The notes under the pieces: generated by a model
The model's input: the letters and a program-made list of their open reading frames with translations, nothing else
Told to the model about the DNA's origin: nothing
Database searches by the model: none
Translations under genes and position numbers: made by a program
Assembly (NCBI GenBank): GCA_029859645.1
Contig: JAOUCS010000004.1
Span: 1 to 64,000, forward strand
DNA length: 64,000 nt
Source: Lysobacterales bacterium
GTDB lineage: Bacteria > Pseudomonadota > Gammaproteobacteria > Xanthomonadales > SZUA-36
Direction: 5' to 3'
In this document: positions 1-8,818 of the stretch, one piece after another
Position numbering within the stretch: the stretch's first letter is position 1
Layout: the number at the start of each line of letters is the position of its first letter

Positions 1-308
1 CACGACATGGATTGGGCCCCGTTCCCTCGCCTGATACCTTGTTTGAGTGGCTGGCTCTGCTTTTTCTATTGATATTTGCCCTGAATACGTTGTTGTTGAA
101 GCGCGTTTATTCAAAGGGCGATACCAGCGGGAGAACATTGGACCTGAACCGCGTGAGGGGCGGTATGGCGGTGGGCTTGTTCGCTGCACTCCAGGGCATT
201 ACGCGGCCTGCCGAGGTGGTCGTCATCATCGCCACTATTACCGGGATTTGTATCGGTATGGCTTTCAGAAAGGGTTTCAAGGCACCTATCAGCAACAAAC
301 AATCATGA
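1..308 (+). CDS. Small membrane protein, unknown function (partial at left edge)
   Basis: The reading frame is open to the window edge. The only in-window start before the first hydrophobic segment is a TTG at 12, so the true start may lie upstream. From that TTG the protein has 98 residues. It shows two hydrophobic stretches (about residues 11-29 and 50-85) separated by a short basic loop, so it is probably a two-span inner-membrane protein. I do not recognise a family. It ends 14 nt before the next gene and is probably cotranscribed with it. Confidence 0.5.
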   Translation, partial: RHGLGPVPSPDTLFEWLALLFLLIFALNTLLLKRVYSKGDTSGRTLDLNRVRGGMAVGLFAALQGITRPAEVVVIIATITGICIGMAFRKGFKAPISNKQS

Positions 309-322
309 AATGGGAGAATCCG

Positions 323-1171
323 ATGAATAAATGGCTTTTGACAGGTTTAGCACTGTTATTGACAACACCCTCGTTTGCAGGTGACCTGCCGCTGGACGCC
401 CGAATTGAGCGCGCCATGTTCGGCGATCACCGTTCCGAGCAAAACATCACGCGGAACCGATACAGGCACCCGGTCGGAACCCTGACGGCCCTGGGGCTTG
501 AGGACGGCATGACCGTGATGGAGATCTGGCCCGGTGGCGGCTGGTACACAGAGATCCTGGCCCCCGTGGTCCGCCATCATGGCCAATACATTATTGCCGC
601 CTATGACGTTGACGTTCCGGATCAGCCACAATACCGCTACCGTTCGCAGGATGCCCTGCTGAAAAAGTTCTCAGACCGTCCGGATATTTATGACCAGGTG
701 GCTGTCGCTGCGTTTTCTCCGCCGCAATCCGCCTCGCTCGGGGAAGCAGAATCCATTGACCTTATCCTGACGTTCCGGAATACACATGGCTGGGTAGGGG
801 ATGGGCTGGCCGAATCGATCTTCGCGGAATTTGCCCGGGTCCTCAAGCCGGGTGGAATCCTGGGCGTGGTGCAGCACAGGGCGGATGATTCTGCGGACCC
901 GGCGCAAAGTTCGGAGATGGGTTATCTTCCCGAGCGTACCGTTATAGACCTGGCCCGAAAGGCGGGCTTGTTCCTGGAGGCGCGCTCCGAAGTCAATGCC
1001 AACCCGGCCGACACGAGAGATCATGAGGGTGGTGTCTGGAATTTACCACCGGGGCTCAGCGCCTGTCGTGAATTGGACGGGGAAGATGAAATGGCGGCCT
1101 GCAAAAAGAGGTTCCAGGCTATCGGCGAAAGCGACCGGATGACCTTGAGGTTCCGTAAGCCGCTCGATTAG
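323..1171 (+). CDS. Exported class I SAM-methyltransferase-like protein
   Basis: 282 residues. The ATG at 323 is preceded by GGGAG at 312-316, six bases away, which favours it over upstream in-frame codons. Residues 1-20 form a signal peptide ending SFA, so the protein is predicted to be periplasmic. A degenerate SAM-binding loop (EIWPGGGWYTE) follows around residue 70, and a later segment (FARVLKPGG) is typical of class I methyltransferases. This matches the family annotated as predicted methyltransferase (COG4798 type). Substrate and activity are unknown, and SAM is not normally available in the periplasm, so a non-methylating role is possible. Its stop abuts the stop of the convergent yheS with no spacer. 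Confidence 0.8.
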   Translation: MNKWLLTGLALLLTTPSFAGDLPLDARIERAMFGDHRSEQNITRNRYRHPVGTLTALGLEDGMTVMEIWPGGGWYTEILAPVVRHHGQYIIAAYDVDVPDQPQYRYRSQDALLKKFSDRPDIYDQVAVAAFSPPQSASLGEAESIDLILTFRNTHGWVGDGLAESIFAEFARVLKPGGILGVVQHRADDSADPAQSSEMGYLPERTVIDLARKAGLFLEARSEVNANPADTRDHEGGVWNLPPGLSACRELDGEDEMAACKKRFQAIGESDRMTLRFRKPLD

Positions 1172-3079
1172 TTAATCCTCGGCGCTGGCCTGTTCCAACG
1201 CTTCACTGGCCTCGAGCCAAGACCATTCGAGCGTTTCGAGTGTTGCTTTCAGTTCGGTCCTTTGCTGGGTCAGGCTGTTCATTTCCTCCTTTCTTTCGGG
1301 ATCGGAATACAGGGTAACATCGGTCATTAGCTGCTCGATTTCGAGCAGTTTCCGGCGCTGGTTTTCCAGTTGTTTTTCAATCGTCCGGACGCGGTCGCGC
1401 AGCGGTTTAAGCAACAGCCGCTGTTGCGCTTCCCGTTGACGTTGAGCCTTCCTGCTGACGGGTTCTGCACGGGTGCTTTCCGCCCGCTCTGCAGTAGCGG
1501 CACTGCCCCGCACCTGCTGTTCCCGTAGCCAGGCCGGATATTCGTCAAGGCTGTACTCAAATCGTCCGACTGTGCCATCTTTGATAATCCAGAGTTCGTC
1601 GCAGACACTGCGCAACAAGTGCCGGTCGTGGGAAATAACCACCAGCGCCCCGCTGTAGTCCACCAGTGCCCGGCTCAGTGCTTGTCTCATTTCGAGATCC
1701 AGGTGGTTGGTGGGCTCGTCCAGCAGTAAAAGATTGGGCTTCTGGCGGATCATCAGGGCCAGCACCAGCCTGGCTTTTTCGCCACCGGAAAACGGCGCCA
1801 CTGGATCAAAAATTCTTTCTCCACTGAACCCGAAGCTGCCAAGGAACTTGCGCAGCTCGGATTCCCGGGCATCCCGTGCGATCGCCCGCAAGTGATCGTA
1901 TGGGCTCTGATCCGGTTCGAGCAGGTCCAGTTGGTGCTGGGCGAAATACCCGATTTTGGTTTCTCTGCTCAGGGTCCGCTCGCCCGAAAGCAAAGTGCTG
2001 CCGTCGCACAGGGCCTTCACCAGGGTGGATTTACCGGCGCCATTGACGCCCAGCAGTCCGATCCGGTCGCCGGCCGATATCAGCATATCAACGTGGCTGA
2101 GGACGGGTTCAGCGTATCCTGCAACGGCTTGCTCCAGCTTGACCAGGTGCTGCGGTTGTCTGTCCGGCTGCATGAAGTGAAATCGGAATGGAGAATCGAC
2201 ATGCGCAGGCGCGATGCGGGTCATGCGTTCCAGCATCTTCAAGCGGCTCTGGGCCTGCCTGGCCTTGGATGCCTTGTAGCGAAACCGGTCGACATAACTC
2301 TGGATGTGGCTGATCTCTTTCTGTTGTCGTTTGAACAGGGCCTGCTGCTGTGCCAATTGCTCGCTTCGCCGCTCTTCGAACTGGCTATAGTTGCCGGTGT
2401 ACAGGCGTATCTGGTGATTCTCAATGTGCGCCACGTGGTTGCATACACCGTCGAGGAAATCCCGGTCATGCGAGGCAACCATCAGGATGCCCTCATACTG
2501 CTTGAGCCAGCGTTCAAGCCAGAGAATAGCGGGTAAATCGAGATGATTGGTCGGTTCGTCCAGCAGCAGGATTTCAGATGGGCACATCAGGGCGCGTGCG
2601 AGGTTCAGCCGCATTCTCCAGCCACCTGAAAATTCCTGAACCGGTGTTCGGTGGCTGTCCTCGGCAAATCCGAGGCCGTGCAACAGCCGGGCTGCGCGCG
2701 CGTCGGCAGTAAACCCATCCAGCCGGTCCAGTTGCTCGTAAAGCAGGTCTATGCCCTGCGCGTGCCCCGCCTGCTCGGTTTTGGTAATGGCGGCCTGGAC
2801 CGAACGGAGTTCCCGGTCGCCATCAACGACATAATCCAGCGCACTGCCGGGGCCGGAAGGGCTTTCCTGCGCCACGTGGGAAAGCCGGTCTGCCGGGTTT
2901 ATGCTCAGCACGCCTTCATCAGGTTCCAGCTGTCCCAGGACCATCGCGAACAGCGAAGACTTACCACTGCCATTGGCGCCGACCAGCCCGAGACGGTTGC
3001 CAGCGTGGAGCTGAAACGTCACATCTTCAAAGAGCAGCAGTCGTCCGCGACGCAAACTCAATTGGTTGAATCCCAACAT
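1172..3079 (-). CDS. yheS: ABC-F family ATPase, YheS type
   Basis: 635 residues, the usual size for YheS (about 637). There are two ATP-binding cassettes. The first has Walker A GANGSGKSS and signature FSGGWRMRL, followed by LLLLDEPTNHLDL. The second has Walker A GVNGAGKST, signature FSGGEKARL and again LLLLDEPTNHLDL. There are no membrane segments, and a charged coiled-coil tail closes the protein. ABC-F proteins act on the ribosome; YheS is associated with translation factor activity on stalled ribosomes. I chose the ATG at 3079 because the longer reading frame adds 48 residues unlike the family and runs into the divergent gene. Confidence 0.93.
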   Translation of the reverse strand: MLGFNQLSLRRGRLLLFEDVTFQLHAGNRLGLVGANGSGKSSLFAMVLGQLEPDEGVLSINPADRLSHVAQESPSGPGSALDYVVDGDRELRSVQAAITKTEQAGHAQGIDLLYEQLDRLDGFTADARAARLLHGLGFAEDSHRTPVQEFSGGWRMRLNLARALMCPSEILLLDEPTNHLDLPAILWLERWLKQYEGILMVASHDRDFLDGVCNHVAHIENHQIRLYTGNYSQFEERRSEQLAQQQALFKRQQKEISHIQSYVDRFRYKASKARQAQSRLKMLERMTRIAPAHVDSPFRFHFMQPDRQPQHLVKLEQAVAGYAEPVLSHVDMLISAGDRIGLLGVNGAGKSTLVKALCDGSTLLSGERTLSRETKIGYFAQHQLDLLEPDQSPYDHLRAIARDARESELRKFLGSFGFSGERIFDPVAPFSGGEKARLVLALMIRQKPNLLLLDEPTNHLDLEMRQALSRALVDYSGALVVISHDRHLLRSVCDELWIIKDGTVGRFEYSLDEYPAWLREQQVRGSAATAERAESTRAEPVSRKAQRQREAQQRLLLKPLRDRVRTIEKQLENQRRKLLEIEQLMTDVTLYSDPERKEEMNSLTQQRTELKATLETLEWSWLEASEALEQASAED

Positions 3080-3131
3080 ACTGGATAATCCGGGCGGCAA
3101 GCGGTGGGGCGATATTATATGCTTCCTTTCT

Positions 3132-3725
3132 ATGAAGAAAGTGCTGTATGCCCTCGGATTCGTGGTGTTGCTGGTGGCCTGGCGGGATTGGTCGGGCCGG
3201 GAAATTATCCACCAACCCGGCATCCTGGTTTCAGAAGCGCCCCGTCAACAAGCCCTGGACGAGAGCGAACCCATCCGGGTTGGGGAGTTTCGCCTGTCCC
3301 GTCGCGCCAGCTTCGACCTGCAGGCCCGGGTCCTGTCCAGGGAGGATTACTGGTGGGGCACAGAGTCGGACCTGTCTCCCATCGACCTGGCGCTGGGGTG
3401 GGGCGTGATGTCGGACCAGGCCGTACTGGACCGGATAGAAATCACCCAGGGTTCACGCTGGTACTTTACCCGTTACCAACTGCCTGCACCCATCAGTGAT
3501 GAGCAGATCATCACCCACAGCAGCAACATGCACCTGATTCCGGCTAATGCCTGGGTGCGGGGAAAACTGAAAAAGATCCGGCGTGGACAGGTGGTTCAGT
3601 TGAAAGGTTCGCTGGTAGATGTCGACAGCGATTCCGGATTCTACTGGCGAACGTCGCTGCGACGTGACGATACCGGAAATGGTTCGTGTGAGGTCTTTTA
3701 TGTAGAAGAGATCTACATTCAGTAA
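3132..3725 (+). CDS. Single-span membrane-anchored protein of unknown function
   Basis: 197 residues. The ATG at 3132 places a Lys-Lys plus hydrophobic segment (residues 4-18) at the N-terminus, which would act as a signal anchor or uncleaved signal. The rest is soluble and rich in beta-type sequence, with a Trp-rich stretch (EDYWWGTESD) and a conserved-looking SSNMHLIPAN segment. I recall similar conserved hypothetical proteins in gammaproteobacteria but cannot name a domain. It is divergent from yheS across 52 bp, where TATTAT at 3113-3118 may serve as a -10. DUF2189 follows 24 nt downstream, so the two may be cotranscribed. Confidence 0.75.
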   Translation: MKKVLYALGFVVLLVAWRDWSGREIIHQPGILVSEAPRQQALDESEPIRVGEFRLSRRASFDLQARVLSREDYWWGTESDLSPIDLALGWGVMSDQAVLDRIEITQGSRWYFTRYQLPAPISDEQIITHSSNMHLIPANAWVRGKLKKIRRGQVVQLKGSLVDVDSDSGFYWRTSLRRDDTGNGSCEVFYVEEIYIQ

Positions 3726-3749
3726 TCAGTAAGAAAGGGAGGCGCGAGG

Positions 3750-4568
3750 TTGATTTTTGGGTCAGGCCTGGGCCACTATGTTCTGAGTATGACAGCCGAA
3801 CAAGCTAAACCGTTCGTAGCGCCTTGCCATGACCTGGACATCCGAGCACCCTTCAGGTGGCTTAAGTCCGGGTGGCAGGATTTCCGGGCAGCGCTCGGGC
3901 TCAGCCTGGCCTGGGGTGTGTTTTGCTGGCTCATTTCCACCCTGGTGACGGCGCTGGCCTGGAAGACGGGTGGTGCAATCCTGCTGCTCAGCTTTTTTTC
4001 CGGCTTTGTCTTTGTGGCGCCTTTGCTGGCTTTCGGCATGTATTCGGTCAGCCGCCAATTGTGTCTCGGCAATAAGCCTGGTCTGCTGCAAACACTAAGG
4101 GCCGCCCGCCGACCCTTTACCAACTCGCTGGTATTTGCGCTGGTACTGCTGGTGATATTCCTGCTTTGGGCCAGGGCCGGCACCATGGTTCACATCTTTT
4201 TTCCGAGCACCGGCGAAGTGAAGCTGGAGGATTTGTTTTTGTATCTTGGTGTGGGTTCTGCGGTTGGGGCTGTTTTCGCCTCGATCTGCTTCATGGCCAG
4301 CGTGTTCTCTCTGCCATTTATCGCCAACCGGGATGTCGATGTCATTACTGCCGTGGTTTCCAGCGTTAACGCCGTACTGAGAAACAGGAAGACGATGTTT
4401 TTATGGGCGGTGCTGGTGGCTTTCTTTACCGCAGTGGGATTCGTTACAGCCCTGGTAGGGTTTATCGTGATTATTCCGCTGCTGGGATATGCCACCTGGC
4501 ATGGTTACCGCGAGGCACTGGATGTCACCGGCTGGGACGTTTTACCGCAAAGCCAGCAAGGTCATTGA
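3750..4568 (+). CDS. DUF2189 family integral membrane protein
   Basis: 272 residues from a TTG at 3750. That codon is preceded by GGGAGG at 3737-3742 with 7 nt spacing, a much better ribosome site than anything before the ATG at 3789, which would give 259 residues. The sequence matches DUF2189: a conserved DIRAPFRWLKSGWQDFR segment followed by about six hydrophobic spans. The function of the family is unknown. The gene ends just before a strong hairpin at 4584-4614. Confidence 0.85.
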   Translation: MIFGSGLGHYVLSMTAEQAKPFVAPCHDLDIRAPFRWLKSGWQDFRAALGLSLAWGVFCWLISTLVTALAWKTGGAILLLSFFSGFVFVAPLLAFGMYSVSRQLCLGNKPGLLQTLRAARRPFTNSLVFALVLLVIFLLWARAGTMVHIFFPSTGEVKLEDLFLYLGVGSAVGAVFASICFMASVFSLPFIANRDVDVITAVVSSVNAVLRNRKTMFLWAVLVAFFTAVGFVTALVGFIVIIPLLGYATWHGYREALDVTGWDVLPQSQQGH

Positions 4569-4583
4569 AAACAGGCATAAAAG

Positions 4584-4614
4584 AAAGGCCGGCGTGTGGA
4601 AATTGCCGGCCTTT
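4584..4614. terminator. Bidirectional rho-independent terminator candidate
   Basis: A perfect 10-bp stem (AAAGGCCGGC at 4584-4593 with GCCGGCCTTT at 4605-4614) encloses an 11-nt loop. On the minus strand it is followed by CTTTTAT, a reasonable U-tract. On the plus strand it is followed by CGGCTTTGTC. It sits between the convergent DUF2189 and ferredoxin-NADP reductase genes and could end both transcripts. Confidence 0.65.
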
Positions 4615-4646
4615 CGGCTTTGTCAACTTTGTACCGTGGGATTCAG

Positions 4647-4709
4647 TGTGACCCACTGGGGCCGAAGCCCTTGACACAGGAAATTGGGGGGGACTGTGCG
4701 TGGGTCACA
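4647..4709 (-). other. Foldable 63-nt element in the 3' region of the reductase transcript
   Basis: A perfect 10-bp inverted repeat (TGTGACCCAC at 4647-4656, GTGGGTCACA at 4700-4709) encloses two further complementary pairs: GGGC/GCCC (4659-4662 with 4667-4670) and CACAG/CTGTG (4675-4679 with 4694-4698). Read on the minus strand this is a three-way junction whose small hairpin is closed by a canonical C(UUCG)G tetraloop. The element starts 58 nt after the reductase stop and lies ahead of the terminator, so it would be in that gene's 3' untranslated RNA. It may be a structured RNA, a 3'-derived small RNA, or a small palindromic repeat (REP/MITE-like). No matching flanking duplication is visible. 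The function is unknown. Confidence 0.5.
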
Positions 4710-4766
4710 ATCTAATCATAGGACAGATTCAGAAGTCTGCAACACGTTTTGGCTGTTTCCGTCCAT

Positions 4767-5792
4767 TCAATCTTCCACGCCCAACCGCTTGTGCATGATG
4801 GGGCTGGTGGTCGTGTATTGCAGGCGGACTTTTTGCTCCGGATGCACATGCTGCTGAACGGCAAATGCTGCCAGGGCCGCTTCGTGAAATCCACTGAGGA
4901 TTAATTTTTTCTTACCCGGGTAGGAATTGATGTCACCGACGGCGAAAACACCCGGAATGCTGGTTTGGAATTTCTCGGTATCCACACGAACCTGGCGCTT
5001 ATCCAGGTCCAGGCCCCATTCAGCGATTGGGCCAAGGTTGGGTGAAAGTCCCCAGAATACGAAGACTTCATCAGCCTCGATATGCTGCTGCTGCCCCTGC
5101 GGATCTGCGATTTCAAGTCCGCCAAACGCGCCATCCTGCTCGAAAACCCCACGCACATGGCCCTGGAACTCTCTTAGTGTTTTAGCATTGACCAGTGCTT
5201 TCATTTGCTTGACCGAAGCGGGTTGTGCCCGGTATTCGTCCCTGCGATGCACCAGGGTGATGCTGCGTACCTTGTTGTGCAACTCGAGTGTCCAGTCCAA
5301 GGCGGAATCCCCACCTCCCAGGATGATAATGTCCTTACCTGCCAGGCTTTCAGGGTTCCGAATCCGGTAATGGATGGTGCGGTTTTCCCACGCATCTGCA
5401 CCCTTGGCCCTCAGGCGCCGGGGCTGAAACGCTCCCAGCCCGGCGGCGAGTATCACCGCTGCCGTGTCGAACCGGGTGCCTGCGGATGTTTCCAGCAGGA
5501 ATCGCCCATCGTCGGTCTGTTCCAGGCTGTTGACGGTCTGGCCGAGATGAAATTCGGCATTGAATGGCTTGATCTGTTCCATCAGCCGGTCGGCCAGTTC
5601 CTGGGCACCGCATACGGGCAGCGCAGGTATGTCGTAAATGGGCTTGTCCGGGTAGAGTTCTGTGCACTGTCCACCCACCTGTCTGAGAGAATCAACAACA
5701 TGGGCGTGTATATCGAGTAACCCCAGTTCGAAAACCTGGAAAAGGCCGCAGGGGCCGGCGCCAATGATGACTACGTCGGTTTTTATCGTCAT
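4767..5792 (-). CDS. Type-2 ferredoxin--NADP+ reductase (thioredoxin-reductase-like)
   Basis: 341 residues. The ATG at 5792 puts the FAD-binding motif VIIGAGPCG at residues 7-15. A second Rossmann motif ([13 protein letters not shown]) for NADPH lies near residue 155, and a C-terminal FAD contact ([13 protein letters not shown]) near residue 285. The redox CxxC of thioredoxin reductase is absent at the NADPH domain, which together with the [17 protein letters not shown] segment indicates the YumC-like ferredoxin/flavodoxin-NADP+ reductase family. It moves electrons between NADPH and ferredoxin in the cytoplasm. It is divergent from ung. Confidence 0.88.
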   Translation of the reverse strand: MTIKTDVVIIGAGPCGLFQVFELGLLDIHAHVVDSLRQVGGQCTELYPDKPIYDIPALPVCGAQELADRLMEQIKPFNAEFHLGQTVNSLEQTDDGRFLLETSAGTRFDTAAVILAAGLGAFQPRRLRAKGADAWENRTIHYRIRNPESLAGKDIIILGGGDSALDWTLELHNKVRSITLVHRRDEYRAQPASVKQMKALVNAKTLREFQGHVRGVFEQDGAFGGLEIADPQGQQQHIEADEVFVFWGLSPNLGPIAEWGLDLDKRQVRVDTEKFQTSIPGVFAVGDINSYPGKKKLILSGFHEAALAAFAVQQHVHPEQKVRLQYTTTSPIMHKRLGVED

Positions 5793-5865
5793 ATCGTGTT
5801 TGCCTGATGCGATCTTTCTGCTACCTTGGGCTGATCTCCTCAGATTCAAGCCATGGGGTAAGAAA

Positions 5866-6558
5866 ATGGGCCAGGCAAGAGAGATCCGTCTCGAAGCCTC
5901 GTGGAAAGAGCGACTCGCAAGCGAGTTTTCACAAGACTACATGATTCATCTGCGCGCGTTTTTACTGCAGAGAAAACGTAGTGGGGCGGTAATTTATCCG
6001 CCCGGCGACCAGATTTTCAATGCGCTCAATTCCACACCCTTCGAAGCTGTCAAGGTCGTCATCCTTGGCCAGGATCCTTACCACGGCCCGGGCCAGGCAC
6101 ACGGCCTGTGTTTTTCGGTGCAAGACGGAATCGCTCTGCCACCGTCATTGATCAATATTTACAAGGAGCTTGAATCGGATCTTGGAATGCAACGGCCCGC
6201 CAGCGGTAATCTGCAGCGCTGGGCGGAGCAGGGCGTTTTACTGCTGAACGCGGTGTTGACGGTGGAAAGAGGCCAGGCCGGGTCGCACCAGGGTAAGGGT
6301 TGGGAGCGGTTTACTGACAACGTGGTCGGTGCCCTGAATGCTGGCCGCGAAGGGCTGGTCTTCATGTTGTGGGGTGGTTACGCCAAAAAAAAAGGTGTGG
6401 CGATCGACCGCAAAAAGCACCTGGTGCTGAGCGCGCCACATCCTTCGCCGCTATCGGCCCATCGTGGGTTCCTTGGCTGCAGACACTTCTCGAAAGCCAA
6501 CCACTGGCTTCAGCAGAAGGGTGAGGTCCCCATCGACTGGAGCGTACAGGCCGGCTAG
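5866..6558 (+). CDS. ung: Uracil-DNA glycosylase, family 1
   Basis: 230 residues, the normal size. It removes uracil from DNA at the start of base-excision repair. The water-activating motif [13 protein letters not shown] (Asp70) and the leucine-loop motif [10 protein letters not shown] are both intact. The ATG at 5866 gives the family's usual N-terminus; a longer frame running back into the reductase gene is rejected. A run of nine A at 6385-6393 encodes three Lys codons and is a frameshift-prone tract. The stop shares CTAG with the convergent GFA gene. Confidence 0.96.
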   Translation: MGQAREIRLEASWKERLASEFSQDYMIHLRAFLLQRKRSGAVIYPPGDQIFNALNSTPFEAVKVVILGQDPYHGPGQAHGLCFSVQDGIALPPSLINIYKELESDLGMQRPASGNLQRWAEQGVLLLNAVLTVERGQAGSHQGKGWERFTDNVVGALNAGREGLVFMLWGGYAKKKGVAIDRKKHLVLSAPHPSPLSAHRGFLGCRHFSKANHWLQQKGEVPIDWSVQAG

Positions 6559-6959
6559 CCGGAAAACACTTCCAGTGCTTCGTCGATCGGCATCCAGTTC
6601 ACGTGTGCGTCGAAAAATGAATTCGCCTGGGGCCGTCGGTCGATCTCGCCATCTATACAGCCCAGGGCTACGTGGGTTTCACCAGGCCAGCGATCGGCCT
6701 CGAACAGCATCGTGCTACCGCAGTCCGAGCAAAAGCCGCGCCGGGCTCCATCAGAGGACTTATACCACTGGAGGTGATGGTCGCCTTGCAACAGGATAAA
6801 GTGATCGCTCTGGAAGCCCGCCCAGGTGACATATCCGGCGCCATGGGCTTTCCGGCACATGCCGCAATGGCAATGGGCGCACCACTTGCTGGGTAGCTGT
6901 ACTTCAAAAGTAACGGAGCCGCACAGGCAGCCGCCCCGGATGCACTTGTTTTCATTCAT
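6555..6959 (-). CDS. GFA/CENP-V family zinc protein
   Basis: 134 residues with the zinc-binding cysteine pattern of the family: GGCLCG near the N-terminus, CHCGMC around residues 30-35, and CSDCGS around 77-82. Members include glutathione-dependent formaldehyde-activating enzyme, but most have no proven substrate. The gene lies 10 nt downstream of the MAPEG gene on the same strand, which suggests a shared transcript; MAPEG proteins often handle glutathione. Its stop overlaps that of ung by 4 nt. A second, distinct GFA gene lies at 51162-51683. Confidence 0.88.
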   Translation of the reverse strand: MNENKCIRGGCLCGSVTFEVQLPSKWCAHCHCGMCRKAHGAGYVTWAGFQSDHFILLQGDHHLQWYKSSDGARRGFCSDCGSTMLFEADRWPGETHVALGCIDGEIDRRPQANSFFDAHVNWMPIDEALEVFSG

Positions 6960-6969
6960 GATCAGATCC

Positions 6970-7395
6970 TCAATTCATCAACAGGTACGATGCCAGCCTG
7001 ACCCACATGAACAGCAGGAACAGGCAGCTCATGAAGTAAGCAATGAACCGGTGAATCACCCGGTTGTAGGTGCACTGGACAATGCTGTGAATGACACGCA
7101 GGAGTACGAATCCCCAGGCCAGTTGAACCAGCAACGCATCCTGAATCAACAGCAGCATTGCAACCATGCAGGCCAGGTAGAAAAGAACCGGCATTTCAAA
7201 CAGGTTTTTGAGGTTGTTGGACGCTGCGGCTGAAGCGGTCAGCAATTGATGTGCCTCGGCACGGTCGCGCAAATCCTGGTGAGGAATTTTTTTGCGGCCG
7301 ATCTCGGGAATACGGACCGCAAACAGGTATATCCAGACGGCGAACGTCAACAGGACCATGCTGAGCAGAGGCAGTAAAATTGGGTTGAATGACAT
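6970..7395 (-). CDS. MAPEG family membrane protein
   Basis: 141 residues with four hydrophobic segments and an interior loop (NNLKNLFEMPVLFYL) typical of the MAPEG family (membrane-associated proteins in eicosanoid and glutathione metabolism). It is probably an inner-membrane protein. Bacterial members are mostly uncharacterised; some bind glutathione. It appears to be the first gene of a two-gene unit with the GFA gene and is divergent from icd. Confidence 0.85.
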   Translation of the reverse strand: MSFNPILLPLLSMVLLTFAVWIYLFAVRIPEIGRKKIPHQDLRDRAEAHQLLTASAAASNNLKNLFEMPVLFYLACMVAMLLLIQDALLVQLAWGFVLLRVIHSIVQCTYNRVIHRFIAYFMSCLFLLFMWVRLASYLLMN

Positions 7396-7497
7396 CAGAA
7401 GTCCTATAGACCGGGGCTAATCTTCATTTTACCAGATGGCCGGCAGCGTGATTGCTCCCCGTTGCTTTTTTGATCCGCTATTTGAGTTGGTTCGCGC

Positions 7498-7503
7498 TAT
7501 AAT
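7498..7503 (+). promoter_or_regulatory. Probable -10 element of icd
   Basis: A perfect TATAAT lies 42 nt before the icd start codon in the 150-bp divergent spacer. I find no convincing -35 hexamer at 16-18 bp spacing and no TGn extension, so an activator may be needed. The icd start is preceded by GAGG at about 7531. Confidence 0.45.
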
Positions 7504-7545
7504 CGGGGATTAATTTGTAACTGTCTTTAGTGAGGAAAAATAATC

Positions 7546-8790
7546 ATGAGCTACCGCCACGTCAAACTCCCTGAATCGGGGCAGAAAATATCCATCAGCG
7601 ACAACCGGCTGGTTGTTTCGGACAATCCTATCCTGGGTTTTATCGAAGGTGACGGTATTGGGTCTGACATCACTTCTGCAGCCATGCGGGTATGGGATGC
7701 CGCGGTTGCGAAAGCTTACGGCGGTCAGCGGAAAGTTCACTGGGCTGAGCTCTTTCTCGGTGAAAAAGCGGCGGGCATTTACGACGGCGATTATTTTCCT
7801 GCTGAAACGCTCGACGCGATCAAGGAATTAACCGTGGCTATCAAGGGTCCGCTGACGACCCCGGTGGGTGGTGGTTTTCGCTCCCTGAACGTTTCCTTGC
7901 GCCAGGAACTGGATCTTTACGCCTGTGTCAGGCCGGTAACCTATTTTTCCGGCGTCCCTTCACCGATGAAGCGGCCCGAAGACGTCGACGTGGTCATTTT
8001 CCGCGAAAATACGGAAGACGTTTACTGCGGTATCGAATACCAGTCAGGCACCCCGGAGAATGAGAAAGTCGCAAAATTCCTGAGAGAGGAAATGGGTGCG
8101 GAATTTTTCGAAGATGCCGGGATTGGTATCAAGCCGATTTCGCCTTTCGGTTCCAAGCGGCTGGTGCGCAAAGCGATCCAGTTTGCAATCGACAATGATC
8201 GCGACAGCGTCACACTGGTGCACAAAGGCAACATCATGAAGTTCACCGAGGGTGCGTTCCGCAACTGGGGTTATGAGTTGGCACGGGATGAATTCCCGGA
8301 CCAGACCATCAGCGAAGACGAGCTCTGGGAAAAATACGACGGCGAAGCGCCGGCAGGCAAGATTATCATCAAGGATCGCATCGCCGACATCATGTTCCAG
8401 TTGATGCAGTTACGCCCGGCAGAGTTTGACGTTCTGGCAACCATGAATCTGAACGGAGATTACCTGTCCGATGCCCTGGCCGCGGAAGTCGGCGGGATGG
8501 GCATCGCACCGGGCGCAAACATGGCCGATCATGTGGCTGTGTTCGAGGCCACGCACGGAACCGCTCCAAAGTATGCAAACCTGGACAAGGTCAACCCCAG
8601 CTCATTGATGTTTTCGGGTTGCATGATGTTTGATTACATTGGCTGGAGAGAGGTGTCCGCGATGATCAACCAGGCGTTCGCGAGCACCGTGGCTGCCGGG
8701 ATCGTGACCTACGATTTCGCGCGTCAGATGGACGGTGCGACCGAAGTATCGACATCCGGATTTGCCGACGCCCTGATCGAAAGGCTTTGA
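7546..8790 (+). CDS. icd: Isocitrate dehydrogenase, NADP+-dependent
   Basis: 414 residues, very close to the E. coli enzyme in length and sequence. It oxidises isocitrate to 2-oxoglutarate and CO2 with NADP+. Substrate-binding residues in [13 protein letters not shown] are present, with Ser113 at the position phosphorylated by AceK in enteric bacteria. The [10 protein letters not shown] segment carries the Lys-Tyr pair that marks NADP+ preference. No aceK is in the window, so regulation by phosphorylation is untested. The DUF455 gene begins 28 nt downstream. Confidence 0.97.
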   Translation: MSYRHVKLPESGQKISISDNRLVVSDNPILGFIEGDGIGSDITSAAMRVWDAAVAKAYGGQRKVHWAELFLGEKAAGIYDGDYFPAETLDAIKELTVAIKGPLTTPVGGGFRSLNVSLRQELDLYACVRPVTYFSGVPSPMKRPEDVDVVIFRENTEDVYCGIEYQSGTPENEKVAKFLREEMGAEFFEDAGIGIKPISPFGSKRLVRKAIQFAIDNDRDSVTLVHKGNIMKFTEGAFRNWGYELARDEFPDQTISEDELWEKYDGEAPAGKIIIKDRIADIMFQLMQLRPAEFDVLATMNLNGDYLSDALAAEVGGMGIAPGANMADHVAVFEATHGTAPKYANLDKVNPSSLMFSGCMMFDYIGWREVSAMINQAFASTVAAGIVTYDFARQMDGATEVSTSGFADALIERL

Positions 8791-8818
8791 GTCGCCAGCA
8801 GCATCCATCCGCCGCACC

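Noticed and set aside
47-322. Long N-terminal extension of the exported methyltransferase-like protein
   Set aside because: It overlaps the small membrane protein in another frame, and the ATG at 323 has a good ribosome site followed by a signal peptide.
4647-4709. Hammerhead-type ribozyme in the three-way-junction element
   Set aside because: The conserved CUGAUGA and GAAA core sequences are not placed at the junction on either strand.
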